A stretch of DNA of 64,000 nt from contig CM070899.1 of the NCBI GenBank assembly GCA_036417435.1, positions 170,653,494-170,717,493 of the forward strand. The letters run 5' to 3'. The notes beneath the pieces were generated by a model. It was not told where the DNA came from. It did not search any database and saw only the letters and a program-made list of their open reading frames with translations. Positions within the stretch are counted from its first letter, which is position 1; each line of letters starts with the position of its first letter. The stretch is from Inia geoffrensis. Lineage: Eukaryota > Chordata > Mammalia > Artiodactyla > Iniidae. Below are positions 11,590-22,967 of the stretch, in pieces. The translations under genes and the position numbers were made by a program.

Positions 11590-12338
11590 CCCCACCTAAA
11601 GGCTGAGTGGGGTCCTCATCCCCTCCAATCAGTACCAACTGAGGACAGGAACCTTGTGTACAAAGTCCCAATGCTCAACAATAATTAACAAACAAGCTGA
11701 ATAATGGAAATACATAAAAGAATGATCAAGTGAAGTAGCTCTTTTCAGCTTTTTTAAAAAGGAAAGAAAAAGGAAAAGAAAAACTGGCAAGGACCAACCA
11801 TCAACTCATATGTAGATTAATTCAAAAAGAATCTCCTAGCAACCAGCCCCTCCTGAGGCATGAATTAGCGCTATCACTGAAACAGGAAAACCACCACTTG
11901 GAAGGTTGATATTTTAGTATCAGGCAAATAACTAGGTCTAGTATGGGCAACACTGATAAAATTGGCTATTGCAGACAACTAAAAAGTGTCCAAAATGACA
12001 CCCTGAAAGCTAGTAGAGACATCTGAGTCCCCGTTATTACTTTATTCAACAGTTGACAAATCTTTATATCGAGAATCAACTCGATGTGTGCAAGAAATAC
12101 AATGCGAAAGCCCCTGCGGCCCCCCAGTGTTTAGGTCTGGGGGTGGGGGAAGCAGACAGGCTGGGGCAGTGACAAGTGTTCTGCTAGGGGCAGTGCCATG
12201 AGAGTCCAGGAGAGAGCTGAGGCTGCTGGGAAGCAAGTTACATTGTGTGTAGAGTGAGGGGTGGGGGGAGAGGGGGGCGCTGGGGATAAAAACATACATG
12301 CACCAAGGACATTCAGCCCACAAAAAAGGTTTACTTAC
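11590..12338. other. Intron, no recognised feature
   Basis: Includes G-rich runs at about 12130-12150 and 12255-12290 (plus strand, several GGG runs). No repeat named. Confidence 0.45.
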
Positions 12339-12445
12339 GCATTTTAGAAGCAGGCGGGATCGAATAACATCAAGGACAAAGTTACTAATGTTGAGATTTC
12401 CCATTAACAAATCAGACATTATTTCCTCTTTCAAACACAAAACCA
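12339..12445 (-). other. Candidate alternative or poison exon of CCNY (107 bp)
   Basis: On the minus strand gggctttcag (AG at 12447-12446) precedes, and gtaagtaa (12338 down) follows, a 107-bp block that is open in one frame. The block contains EEIMSDLLMGN and FVLDVIRSRLLLK and retains CpG in CGATCCCGCC. I do not recognise the peptide. Joined in frame after the phase-1 upstream CCNY exon, it ends at a codon boundary, and splicing to position 2714 then reads ACT TGA, a stop two codons in. Inclusion would truncate the main product. Alternatively it could be an upstream exon leaving the internal ATG of the known exon as the start. It could equally be a chance pseudo-exon. Confidence 0.3.
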
Positions 12446-14206
12446 CTGAAAGCCCATACTTGCCACAAAGAACACAGAACACAAGCAAGAGGGTGGCAAG
12501 AGATCCTCAGATCAAATTCTCACCACGTAATCCCAAGTGTTCCCCCAAAGGCAGCCACCACCAGACATGTAAATGAGGGTTACACCCGAAGCAGATGAAG
12601 AAAGTGCTAAAAACAGAAATCACAGCTATGTAAATCAGGAATTATCTGAAAGCACTTAAACTAAATAAACCAAATAAAAAACTAAAACAAGATTATAAAA
12701 GGATATCACACCAAAGACAGGAAAATAGAAGATACAATTCAGGAGACATAACAGTGGAACCTACGTGTGAGAAAACCTGTTGGGTGGGTGACACACCAGG
12801 ATGTGGGCACCGGGGTGCAGCACCCCAGGACTGTCAGAGGGGAGAGGAACGACCCGGCCCCTACTTGAGTCAGACAATACAACAGAACGGATGACAGAGG
12901 AAGAGCAACTCCACCTCTGTTACAGCCACTTCTATCCCGCAGAATCTGAAGACTGTTTTCTCGGTCCCAATGTGTCATCCTAGAGCACTTCTATGATTCC
13001 TGGCGGTCAAATTCATAGTCACGTCTGCAAGTGAGATCATCACCCATCGGTATTTTCCTCACTTTCAGACCTGATATATAGCTTATATTTTAGGAAGAAA
13101 AGGTCAAATCTAGAATTTACCTCCTACCTCAATCTACAACTACAACCTGCCTCTTGAACATCCCGATTTTGGGGGAAATAGAAAGAAAGGGAATACTGTG
13201 GCCTCTGAGGGTCACCTCAGACACAAGGAAATGGGATGCATAACTAATGATAAAATCTGAGATGCAACTGCCAAGGCAGAGTCGTTCTGCATTTAATCAA
13301 GTCTGTCGAGCTTCCGAGGGATGGATAACAGGCAGCCAGATGGACAAGATTTGCATTCAGAAAAGCCGCACCGGAAGATCCAAATGAATGTAACTCAGAA
13401 TCCTGCCATCAGATCTCCTGTCTGGTTTAATAAAACTTGAATTTAAACAATCACAAAACCAAAAAGGTTTAAACAATCCATTTTGTTTCTAAAGCTGAAT
13501 CAATACTAAGGCGGTGAGCCCAGCATGAGAGAAGCTCGGTGCTAACTCTCTTCTGCTCCATTTGAGTGCTCAGCCCTGCTGCACATCTGGCTCTGGTCCA
13601 GGCTGCAGAGACACGGAGAGGATGGGAATGCACATGTCTTCCTTCCAAAACTATCTGGCGAATGGTGAATGCAACTTTACAACCCTGAGCACATGCTGAG
13701 TGCAAGCATACACACGCCAGGATACACGACAACCCTTATTCCTCTGCAAAACCTGAGACACCTAGCCAAGGGGGACATGCAGCCAAGGACCTAGTCTGCC
13801 ATTAAAACGGTCATCATGACTGCAAAAGAGAAATGAGGCAGATGTACTCAGGCTCCCTGGCTTGTTAATCTAGTAAACAGTGTTCAATAAGATGGCACAA
13901 AGCCAGGGGCTCAGTACTGATCCTGGACCCTCTCCTCTCAAAACCTGGTGAGAGACCAGAGGGAGGGAGCAAGGCACTGCCGCTGAGCTCCAGGCTCCAG
14001 GGCCTGCCCAACGTTCCCAGGCCAGAGTGGAGGAGTAGAGGCAGCGGCAGGGGTGCTGCGCCTCCTCTTTGTGCTGGCAGCTCAGTGGCGACCCCATGGA
14101 GAGCACAGTGGGAGCAGGCCCTCTGGTAGGTTCCTTGTGATGGAGAAGAGGAGGGGAGAATGCCACATATATTCCATTTTTTCCTACCACAATCTACCAG
14201 GTTTGG
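12446..14206. other. Intron, no recognised feature
   Basis: Non-repetitive sequence, moderately AT-rich. Minus-strand open frames at 13469-13732 and 13870-14190 have no protein similarity or splice sites that I can support. Confidence 0.45.
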
Positions 14207-14222
14207 TGAAATTTGATTTTTT

Positions 14223-14380
14223 AAAAATATTTATTTGGTTCGCCGGGTCTTAGTCTTTAGTTGCAGCATGCAAACTCTTAGTTGTGGCATGTGGGATGTA
14301 GTTCCCTGACCGGGGACTGAACCCAGGTCCCCTGCATTGGGAACGCAGAGTCTTAGCCACTGGGCCACCAAGGAAGTCCC
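14223..14380 (-). mobile_element. Short CHR-related SINE, minus orientation
   Basis: About 150 bp. The plus strand ends ggccaccaaggaagtccc and contains ccctgaccggggactgaacc, the reversed tRNA-like B box. A target-site duplication close to tgaaatttg(g/a)ttttt is at 14207-14222 and 14382-14397. It lacks the long cacaactactg body of other copies. Confidence 0.88.
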
Positions 14381-14397
14381 ATGAAATTTGGTTTTTA

Positions 14398-14984
14398 AGC
14401 CAATACTTTTCTCAGCATTCCAAGAAATCCATGGATCAAGAAATATATCCTTGCTTTCTATTTTTGAATTTCAGTCAGCCAATATGACTATGTTGAAAAT
14501 AGGAAATGTCACTTGTCTGCATGATTCAATGAACTGTCCTTTGAGAAGAGAAAAATACTACCAGGGATTAGCTTGGATTTCAGTGATGCCTCCACCTGGT
14601 GGGGGGAAGAGGTATTTTCTTCCATAATTAGAATGTCCAAGAGAGTTCACTGAAATGTCATCCCGCCATGGTTACTATATCCAATGGAAGGGGAGAGTCT
14701 GCAGCTACATCAGGCCCTTTGAAACCCTTGGGTAAAAGAGTCACCAACATCGTCCTTCTGAGGAGTTAAGAGTGATGCAAGGTTGTGTGTAAGTCACTGC
14801 CATCCTCCTCCTCACAGCGCCCAGTGGCCCACCTCTGATCCCAGCAGGCTCGGGGTGCACAGCACCCCTCCCTCCATCTGGCCAGCAGGCAAAGGGCAAG
14901 GTTGTGAGGGGCTGAGAGAGGCGGGCAGACTGGCATCTCCAGCCGACCCTCCTCCAGGCCGCTGTGCAGATGTCCTTCAGTCTT
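14398..14984. other. Intron, no recognised feature
   Basis: Non-repetitive sequence; nothing supported. Confidence 0.45.
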
Positions 14985-15360
14985 GGGATTCTACCCTAGT
15001 GAGATGATCTCACATGCAGACAAGGCTTTAAGCCCGAAGATGTTCATTACTGCATTATGTATAACAGGAAAAAGAAAACTGTAAATAATCTAAATGTTCA
15101 GTAATAAGGGACTGAATAGCTAGGTGGCAAATTTACTATAAGGAAAAATGTGTAGCTATTAAAATAATAATAAATGTTTATAAAAAGCTCACACATTTGT
15201 AATTGGGGAAATACTTCTATTTATCACGCTAAGTGAAAAGGAAGATACAAAATTTTGTACACAGTGTCACCACAATTATATGCTATCCAGGTTTGGGTTT
15301 TATTGTTTTGGTGGTGGTGGTTTTATTTTAAATAAATCCAGCTTTTAAAAGTACTAGAAG
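14985..15360 (+). mobile_element. Old L1-lineage 3' fragment
   Basis: Diverged text typical of the end of L1/HAL1 ORF2 and the start of the 3' UTR: gattctaccctagtgagatg, gatgttcattactgcattat, gtaaataatctaaatgttcag, gctattaaaataataa, cgctaagtgaaaag. No open frame survives. Confidence 0.65.
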
Positions 15361-15407
15361 AAACTACACAAAAATGTTCACAGTACTTCTAAGGCAAGCA
15401 CAGGAGC

Positions 15408-15425
15408 TTCTCTCTCTCTCTCTCT
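15408..15425. repeat. (TC)n simple repeat
   Basis: Nine TC units followed by a T run. Confidence 0.85.
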
Positions 15426-15573
15426 TTTTTTCAAACTCTTCTATATGTTCCAGTTTTGCTCTGTGTGCATATTTATTTTGCACATTCAAAATGGAGAGTG
15501 TTAGAGCTTCTCTTTCTAAGTATACCAGTGCTACAGAGTTTTAAATCCTACCATTAAATTTCGAACCTCAAAA

Positions 15574-15774
15574 CGTATGGACACCAAGGAAGGAAAGGGG
15601 GGAAAGGGCGGGTGGGGTGGGATGAACTGAGAAATTGGGACTGACATATATACACTAATATGTATAAAATAGATAACTAATGAGAACCTGCTGTATAGCA
15701 CAGGGAACACTACTTCACTTGGCTGTACAGTAGAAACACAACTTTGTAAAACAACTATACCCCAATTAAAAAAA
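15574..15774 (+). mobile_element. Truncated L1 3' end with target-site duplication
   Basis: A 3' UTR fragment with gagaacctgctgtatagcac, ggctgtacagtagaaacaca and caactataccccaatt plus an A tail. Flanked by aaatttcgaacctcaaaa (15556-15573) and aaatttccaacctcaaaa (15775-15792), one mismatch in 18. Dead on arrival: only about 200 bp was copied. Confidence 0.88.
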
Positions 15775-15792
15775 AAATTTCCAACCTCAAAA

Positions 15793-16973
15793 AACAAAGA
15801 AATTTACTCTAAAATGGTGGAAACTTCAGCAGTCACTTAGATGGAAAAGAGAGTTGATAGAACTTCATACCATGAAATGGGAAGACAAACATTAAAAATT
15901 AAACAAGTAAAGATTATATTTATTTACTGCTGAATAGGAATATTGTTTCATTCCAGATAAGCAAGGTTATGCTTGGTTTAAGGAAGACCAATACTACTGC
16001 AGGGCTGACACAAACTATAGGGCTATTTTGGTATCTGAGAAGGAGGGGAAAAGTCTGCATGTCACTTCTCATTTCAGCAGCATTTAACCTAAAGGTATAT
16101 GCAGAGACAAACAGACTGTCTCAGTCATAGAACAAATTAATAATCACATAAGTCGCTCTGAGCCTCAAATGTGGACTGCAGTACAAACTGTTCTTGGAGG
16201 CCACTTTCAACATCACTGCCAACAGCTGCACCTTCAATATGCAAAATCACTATTTACCATCTTTTCTCTTGACACTCAACAAGACAAGTTCTATCCTATT
16301 CTTTCACCTGTCCCCTATATAAATTAATTCTTGTAGGAACACAGAAATTATTAAACTAATGAATAAGACAAAGTATCAGTCTACTCTTGAGATACATTAC
16401 TATTCAAACTATTAAAGAATTTAAAAGGGAAGACAGTATCTTATTAAACAGTGCACTGTAATACAGAGCTGAAATAAAATTATCAAAATGAGTGAAAGAG
16501 AGTGGCAGAGGGCACTGCACCCAGGTTGCCGTGGGACGGACACAGGTGTTCCAGAGGGCGATGCCTGCTGCTGGGGGTGAGGGTGGGGAGGGGAAGGTGT
16601 GCACTGACTGCTCCCCTGCCCAGGCCATCCTCGGGTGAGTCAGTAGCAACCCAGGCCTATGCTTGGGGAGTGCATGGCCCTGGGTAACAGGTCCAGCCCT
16701 GGGCTGACCCAAGATCTGTGCGGGACAGGCCTCAGGAAGCCCCTGGGTGTGCCCGTGTCTGCTCTCAACTCACACCATAAAATGTCATTTCTCAAACCTA
16801 ACCACCTCCACAGAGTGCCTTTCAAAAGGGACCCTACGAGGGGGCCAACAAAAGTGGAAGCCAATCAAACACAACCTGCCAGACAAGTACTCTTCCATTT
16901 GTTCAGCACAGCCTTATTACCCTGGCTGCGCTCTGATATCAAAAACATCTTAATCTGATTTTCTAGTTAGTTT
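15793..16973. other. Intron, no recognised feature
   Basis: About 1.2 kb without a repeat I can name. Overlapping open frames at 16404-16958 on both strands are within unique GC-moderate sequence and are not supported as genes. Confidence 0.45.
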
Positions 16974-16983
16974 AAGAAATGGA

Positions 16984-17322
16984 GGGCTTCCCTGGTGGCG
17001 CAGTGGTTAAGAATCCACCTGCCAATGCAGGGGACACGGGTTGGAGCCCTGGTCCGGGAAGATCCCACATGCCGTGGAGCAACTAAGCCCGTGCGCCACA
17101 ACTGCTGAGCCTGCACTCTAGAGCCCGCGAGCCACAACCACCGAAGCCCGCACACCTAGAGCCCGTGCTCCGCAACAAAAGAAGCCACCGCAGTGAGAAG
17201 CCCACGCACCGCAACGAAGAGTAGCCCCCGCTCGCCACAACTAGAGAAAGCCCACACTCAGCAATGAGGACCCAACACAGCCAAAAATAAATAAAATAAA
17301 ATAAATTTATAATAAAAACAAC
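16984..17322 (+). mobile_element. CHR-type SINE, long form
   Basis: Full body with an A-rich (ATAAA)n tail, flanked by aagaaatgga at 16974-16983 and 17323-17332. Confidence 0.96.
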
Positions 17323-17332
17323 AAGAAATGGA

Positions 17333-18264
17333 AAATTACCAACTCATTCTGAATCTAAGGCTCTTGGTAACAGTTACAATTTCCCAAGCACACACACAAA
17401 AAGCTGAGAATACAGCCAGCTCTGAGCCTACCAAGCAAAACCATTACGCCCAGGCAGCTAAGCCACCTGTGAGGCAGCAAATCACTCTTCTTTCCTTCTC
17501 TCAAATTCATTCTTGTTTAGAGCAGGAGAAGTAGGGGGAGAAGATTGCTTCACAATGTATATAAACACACAAGCTAATTCTGGGTCTTCTTTAAGCCGTT
17601 ATCAGTAGTACCTCCTACATATTACACTCTTTTAGAAAATACTAATTAGCAGGAAGTATAAAATGTTATTTGATATAAATGTGCAGTAAATAGGTAAATT
17701 TTTTAAAAACAAAGAACTTGGAGATCATAATTACAAGAAGCATCTTAAATAAATAAATGGAATGGGGTTAATTTTAAAACCAAAGGATTTTATAGCTGAG
17801 ACGCCCCGCCCCCGCCACCATCTTTTTAAATAAAGGAGAAGAGGCCCGGAGGAAGTCTCTCTCCAAGGTCACAGCAAGTGGGGACTAGCGTGCAGACCCC
17901 AAGCCCGATGCTCTCTCACACCAGGCTCCCTTCAGCAGCAGAATCTGCTTTAGACAAGAAATTCGACCCCGTGCATTTAACAGTGCCATTCTCCAAAGCA
18001 GAGGACAGAGAGAAAAGGAAGAAAATTAAGGAGGATGAACTTCCACTATATTTAAAATAGACATCTCTTACTAAGAAATACCGATTTATAAAACGCAAAA
18101 GATAAACAAGAAACCTCCCAGTAATACCTCCTGACGGCTCCATCTCCAGTATGCGGGATTTAAAGAGGCAGCTCTGAAACCCCGGACCCCTGACAAGATA
18201 CCCTCCCCAAGATCCCGCAACCCCAGTGCCACCATCTTCCACAGAATAATCCCTCCACTCCTGT
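17333..18264. other. Intron, no recognised feature
   Basis: AT-rich unique sequence to about 17800, then GC-moderate. No exon supported. Confidence 0.45.
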
Positions 18265-18823
18265 TTGCTTGCCTCAGTCAACTCAGGAAGCCTGCAGCTC
18301 CCAGGCTGCCCTCACTATCCCCTCTCAGCCCCAGAAGGCCCCACACCACCGCCACTGTCTGGCAGCTCCCAACTCCCAAAACACACATCCTTCCTCAGCA
18401 AAATGCCCTGTCTGTGCTCCCACACCTCCCCCCTCTGAGCACCACGTCCCTACACTGCTGTGCTGGGGGTTTTCTCTGGAGCCTTGCTGTCCCCTTCGAA
18501 ACCAATTCCTTCTCCCCTCTGGCCCTGCCCAGCACCCCCAGTTGCCCTCTCTCCCTGGCTACTTCACCATAATATCTAGGGATTTCAACATCTAGCTAAG
18601 CAAACCTTCTACTCCCTTGACCTCCTGTCCTCTGTGACCTTGTCCTCACCTGACCCTGGGCTCCTGTCCCATGGTTATCCACCCCGGACCTGTGGTCACT
18701 AGTAACAACACTCCTTGATCTCAAGGCCAAGCAGCCGCCTCCACCCATCGCCTCCCACCTTCCCAGCTAACTCCCTCTGCCACCCCAACCCCTTTACCTC
18801 TCAACACATCAAGACCATATGTA
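18265..18823 (+). mobile_element. L2 LINE, ORF2 5' part (segment 1 of a broken copy)
   Basis: C-rich sequence resembling the endonuclease part of L2 ORF2, with a diverged copy of the ggggacttcaacatc motif at about 18580-18592, then ccatggttatccaccc and gtggtcactagtaac. Interrupted by the L1 that follows. Confidence 0.65.
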
Positions 18824-20455
18824 CTATCTTGAGAATGAAAAATGGAGCTGGAGGAATCAGGCTCCCTGACTTCAGACTACACTACAAAGCTACAGTAATC
18901 AAGACAGTATGGTACTGGCACAAAAACAGAAAGATAGATCAATGGAACAGGATAGAAAGCCCAGAGGTAAACCCACACATATATGGTCACCTTATCTTTG
19001 ACAAAGGAGGCAAGACTATACAGTGGAGAAAAGACAGCCTCTTCAATAAGTGGTGCTGGGAAAACTGGACAGGTACATGTAAAAGTATGAAATTAGAACA
19101 CTCCCTAACACCATACACAAAAATAAACTCAAAATGAATTAAAGACCTAAATGTAAGGCCAGACACTATCAAACTCTTAGAGGAAAACACAGGAAGAACA
19201 CTCTATGACATAAATCACAGCAAGATCCTCTTTGACCCACCTCCTAGAGAAATAGAAATAAAAACAAAAATAAACAAATGGGACCTAATGAAACTTAAAA
19301 GCTTTTGCACAGCAAAGGAAACCACAAACAAGACCAAAAGACAACCCTCAGAATGGGAGAAAATATTTGCAAATGAAGCAACTGACAAAGGATTAATCTC
19401 CAAAATTTATAAGCAGCTCATGCAGCTCAATATCAAAAAAACAAAGAACCCAATCCAAAAATGGGCAGAAGGCCTAAATAGGCATCTCTTCAAAGAAGAT
19501 ATACAGATTGCCAACAAACACATGAAAGAATGCTCAACATCATTAATCATTAGAGAAATGCAAATCAAAACTACAATGAGATATCATCTCACACCAGTCA
19601 GAATGGCCATCATCAAAAAATCTAGAAACAATAAATGCTGGAGAGGGTGTGGAGAAAAGGGGAACCCTCTTGCACTGTTGGTGGGAATGTAAATTGATAC
19701 AGCCACTATGGAGAACAGTATGGACGTTCCTTAAAAAACTAAAAATAGAACTACCATACGACCCAGCAGTCCCACTACTGGGCATATACCCTGAGAAAAC
19801 CATAATTCAAAAAGAGTCATGTACCAAAATGTTCATTGCAGCTCTATTTACAATAGCCCGGAGATGGAAACAACCTAAGTGTCCATCAACAGATGAATGG
19901 ATAAAGAAGATGTGGCACATATATACAATGGAATATTACTCAGCCATAAAAAGAAACGAAATTGAGTTATTTGTAGTGAGGTGGATGGACCTAGAGTCTG
20001 TCACACAGAGTGAAGTAAGTCAGAAAGAGAAAAATAAATACCGTATGCTAACATATATATATGGAATCTAAGAAAAAAAAAAAAACAAGGTCATGAAGAA
20101 CCGAGGGGCAAGACGGGAATCAAGACACAGACCTACTAGAGAATGGACTTGAGGATATGGGGAGGGGAAAGGGTAAGCTGTGACAAAGTGAGAGAGTGGC
20201 ATGGACATATATACACTACCAAACGTAAAATAAATAGCTAGTGGGAAGCAGCCGCATAGCACAGGGAGATCAGCTCGGCGCTTTGTGACCACCTAGGGGG
20301 GTGGGATGGGGGGGTGGGAGGGAGGGAGACGCAAGAGGGAGGGGATATGGGAACATATGTATATGTATAACTGATTCATTTTGTTATAAAGCAGAAACTA
20401 ACACCACTGTAAAACAATTATACTCCAATAAAGATGTTTAAAAAAAATTTTTTAA
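18824..20455 (+). mobile_element. 5'-truncated L1 retrotransposon
   Basis: Holds the C-terminal part of ORF2 (from the IDQWNRIE region), the 3' UTR and an A-rich tail. Flanking copies aagaccatatgtact (18809-18823) and aagaccatatgcact (20456-20470) form a 15-bp target-site duplication with one mismatch, placing the insertion inside an older L2. The 3' UTR has a dense G-run block at 20296-20329, and aataaagatg near 20430 provides a polyadenylation signal. Low divergence implies a fairly young insertion. It lacks the 5' UTR, ORF1 and the endonuclease and most of the reverse transcriptase, so it cannot move. Confidence 0.96.
18838..20068 (+). pseudogene. L1 ORF2 C-terminal relic, broken
   Basis: The frame from the GGIRLPDFR region runs to a TGA at 19135-19137 where related L1 copies have tryptophan (the codon before IKDLN), so this is a nonsense change. 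The same frame then continues through [15 protein letters not shown] and [13 protein letters not shown]. At 19659-19662 a run of four G, one more than expected, shifts the frame in the middle of the C-terminal cysteine-rich motif (CWRGCGE, then HCWWEC in the next frame). The rest reads in that second frame to a stop at about 20071. Two independent lesions show it is inactive. Confidence 0.92.
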
Positions 20456-20470
20456 AAGACCATATGCACT

Positions 20471-20525
20471 GATTCTACTCCCTTTCTGCTGTCCTCACCC
20501 CTTCCCTGTCCTCCCTTCCTTCTTT
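20471..20525 (+). mobile_element. L2 LINE, segment 2
   Basis: Short C/T-rich piece between the L1 and the SINE, collinear with the L2 on both sides. Its right end (ctcccttccttcttt) is the left target-site copy of the next SINE. Confidence 0.5.
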
Positions 20526-20893
20526 TTGTTTTTAAATAAATAAATTGATTGACTGATTGATTGACTGATTGCTGCATTGGGTCTTTGTTGCTGTGCGCGG
20601 GCTTTCTCTAGTTGCGGCGAGCAGGCGCTCCTCTTCGTGGCGGTGCGCGGACTTCTCACTGCAGTGGCTTCTCCTGTTGCCGAGCACGGGCTCTAGGCGC
20701 GAGGGCTTCAGTAGTTGTGACACGCAGGGTCAGCAGTTGTGGCTCGTGAGCTCTAGAGCGCAGGCTCAGTAGTTGTGGCACACGGGCTTAGTTGCTCTGT
20801 GGGCATGTGGGATCTTCTGAGGCCAGGGATCGAACCTGCGTCCCCTGCATTGGCAGGCGGATTCTTAACCACTGCGCCACCAGGTAAGTCCCT
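20526..20893 (-). mobile_element. CHR-type SINE, long form, minus orientation
   Basis: Reversed element with an (ATTG)n/(AAAT)n tail at the left and ccaccaggtaagtcc at the right. Flanked by ctcccttccttcttt (20511-20525 and 20894-20908). A G-to-T change relative to the usual caccagggaagtcc creates a consensus splice donor, cag/gtaagt, on the plus strand at 20881-20889. Confidence 0.95.
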
Positions 20894-20908
20894 CTCCCTT
20901 CCTTCTTT

Positions 20909-21825
20909 ATCCAGCTCGGGGTGGACGACTCGTGGTCATCACGGCTCCCTGGTATACTTCCTTGCCACCATGCCCTTCCACCCTCTGAAGAACTCTCTGG
21001 TAAACCCCAGAGCAGGTTCAATCCAGCTCTTTGCCTCCTCCACCTCTGCCCCAGCAGCTGTTCCCAGCTCCAGGTGCAGGAAAATGCAGAGCCCAGTGGC
21101 TGGTCTCACTTTAAATTCTTGACAGCCCCTTGGGTGAGCCTGGGCACCATCCACAGCTCTTCCTCTCTCCCCTCCTCCCTCTCCTGCTCCCACTCTGGCA
21201 GCCCCCTCACTCTCCCTCGCTCCTCCTTCCAGGACTCCCCAGCTTATAGAGCTCAGCCACACACAAGCTGAATGCCCTCTGGATGCAACAGCTCCCACGC
21301 CACTGTCGGTGGCCTCTCCCCTGAACTCCCCCACTGCCCATCCTCCTACCCCTGACCATCTAACACGTAAGTCAAATCCAGGTGGGCCAACTGGCTCCTC
21401 CCCGGCTTTCTCCGCTCACCAAGCACTAAGGGGCAGCTCCAGCACACCAGCAGACCTGCCAGCTCCCCCCAGGCTCGAACCTCCACCATCACGCCCACTG
21501 CCACCAGCAGGCTGGAGCCCCATCGCCGCTCCCTGGGGCTGGGGTGCCCCAGGGGAATTCCTCACGATGGCCACAGGTGGGCCACGTTCTGCCCCCCATG
21601 GCCTCTCCCACCTCACCTGCCAGGGTCCCCGTCGCCCCCTCTGCTCCCACTCCACTGGCTGCCCTGCTGCTCCTCAAACCCAGCAGGCACACACCCACTC
21701 TGCCTGAAAGGTTCTTACCCAGGTAACCACACGGCCTGCTCCCTCATCCTTCAGGTCTGCTCAGATGTTACCTTACATAAAATGACTAATCAGATCACAC
21801 TATAAGCATTATCACAACACTGAGG
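20909..21825 (+). mobile_element. L2 LINE, ORF2 and 3' part (segment 3)
   Basis: C-rich, T-poor sequence with ctctcctgctcccactctgg and further CT-rich text, ending near cttcaggtctgctcagatgttacct, a diverged form of the L2 3' UTR phrase about tcagctcaaatgtcacct. Several long open frames occur here (for example 21309-21707 plus) because stop codons are rare in this composition. Confidence 0.6.
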
Positions 21826-21982
21826 CATACTGCCTGTGAGTCAGGCACTGTTCTAAGAACTTTATGCATATTAACTTATTTAGGACAACTTACTCAACCC
21901 TGTTATCCTCACTCTACCAACGAGGAAACAGACATGGATAAGTCAGAGCCCAAAGGCACTCAGCCAGTGAGGATGCTACATC
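21826..21982 (-). mobile_element. MIR SINE inserted in the L2
   Basis: Reversed MIR core: gtcaggcactgttctaagaac, ttatgcatattaactta, then accaacgaggaaacagac. It separates two collinear L2 segments. Confidence 0.75.
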
Positions 21983-21989
21983 CACACAC

Positions 21990-22190
21990 GCCCCTACACA
22001 CCCTACTCATAATTTCTTGCGTCTCCTGCTGTGTTTTTAACGGTACTGCGTCTGCTCGCTCCCCTGTGGTCATGGGAGCTCTATAAAGGCAGGGGTCTGC
22101 CTACTTTGCTCCCAGATACCCCTGAGCCTGAGGATGTTTAACACGGAGTAGGTACTTGGCACTGACCTGCTGAAGGAAGAAAGGAATCAC
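21990..22190 (+). mobile_element. L2 LINE 3' terminus (segment 4)
   Basis: Resembles the L2 3' UTR: gctcccctgtggtcatggga, gctctataaaggcaggggtc, then acggagtaggtacttggcac and ctgctgaaggaa. Confidence 0.65.
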
Positions 22191-22798
22191 AGAACCACTG
22201 AGCTACCTGCTGCCCCTCCAAAGCCTGCATTGCACCAGCTTCTGTCTCTGAGCAGCCACATGACAATGAAAATGAGGCTCACGGCTTCCCGCTGGTGCCA
22301 GGGGCCATCCTTCACTGGCTGGAGGCAAGTGGACAGAGGAGCGCAGGCTGGGACAACACCCCTGGGGAGTGGAGCAGAGCACGCTGAGCATCCTGAGCAG
22401 CGCACGCTGAGCACCCTGAGCAGCGCAGCACGCTCTTCCCCAAGGAAACCCAGGGAGAAATTTACATGTTTTGGCTAAGGCGTATCAAGTGTTTTCTGCC
22501 TGTTATTTCCTTATCAAGCTATCTGTGGTTCCAACCACATTTCCCAAAATTACTGACCCAGCACAAATAGCCAACCTTGGCTAAACAGACTGAGCAAACC
22601 AGTGAAAGGAAATCACATGAAGCCTGCAAACTCACCAAAGTGTCAGATACGCTATTTCTGGCATTTTGTGGCAGAAAACACTACACTTGGGTTATTATTT
22701 ATAAACCCTTCAAGCTACTGAAACAACACTGCTACTAAATAATCCTTAAAATCTTAGAAATTAAAATTTTACATTATTTCCAGTCTTGTCATATTTTT
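22191..22798. other. Intron with a 23-bp tandem repeat
   Basis: At about 22377-22430 the unit acgctgagca(t/c)cctgagcagcgc occurs twice with a partial third copy (period 23). Elsewhere unique sequence. Confidence 0.6.
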
Positions 22799-22952
22799 CT
22801 TTTCTTTCTTTAGGATTCAGATTTTTTTTTGTTTGTTTCTTTTTTTGGCCATACTGTGCGGCTTGTGGGATATCTCAGTTCCCCAACCAGGGACTGAACC
22901 CGGGCCACGGCAATGAAAGTGCCAAGTCCTAACCACTAGACCACCAGGGAAC
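22799..22952 (-). mobile_element. Short CHR-related SINE, minus orientation
   Basis: Contains tttttggccatactgtgcgg, ccccaaccagggactgaacc and ctagaccaccagggaactc. Flanked by cttgtcatattttt (about 22784-22797) and ctcgtcatattttc (22953-22966). Confidence 0.85.
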
Positions 22953-22967
22953 TCGTCATATTTTCTT

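Noticed and set aside
18715..20071. Several long forward frames resembling L1 ORF2
   Set aside because: They belong to one 5'-truncated L1 with a TGA and a one-base insertion; annotated as a retrotransposon pseudogene, not a gene.
20909..21726. Long open frames with proline/serine-rich peptides
   Set aside because: C-rich L2 remnant with few stop codons; frames on both strands are equally open, and no splice sites or known protein.
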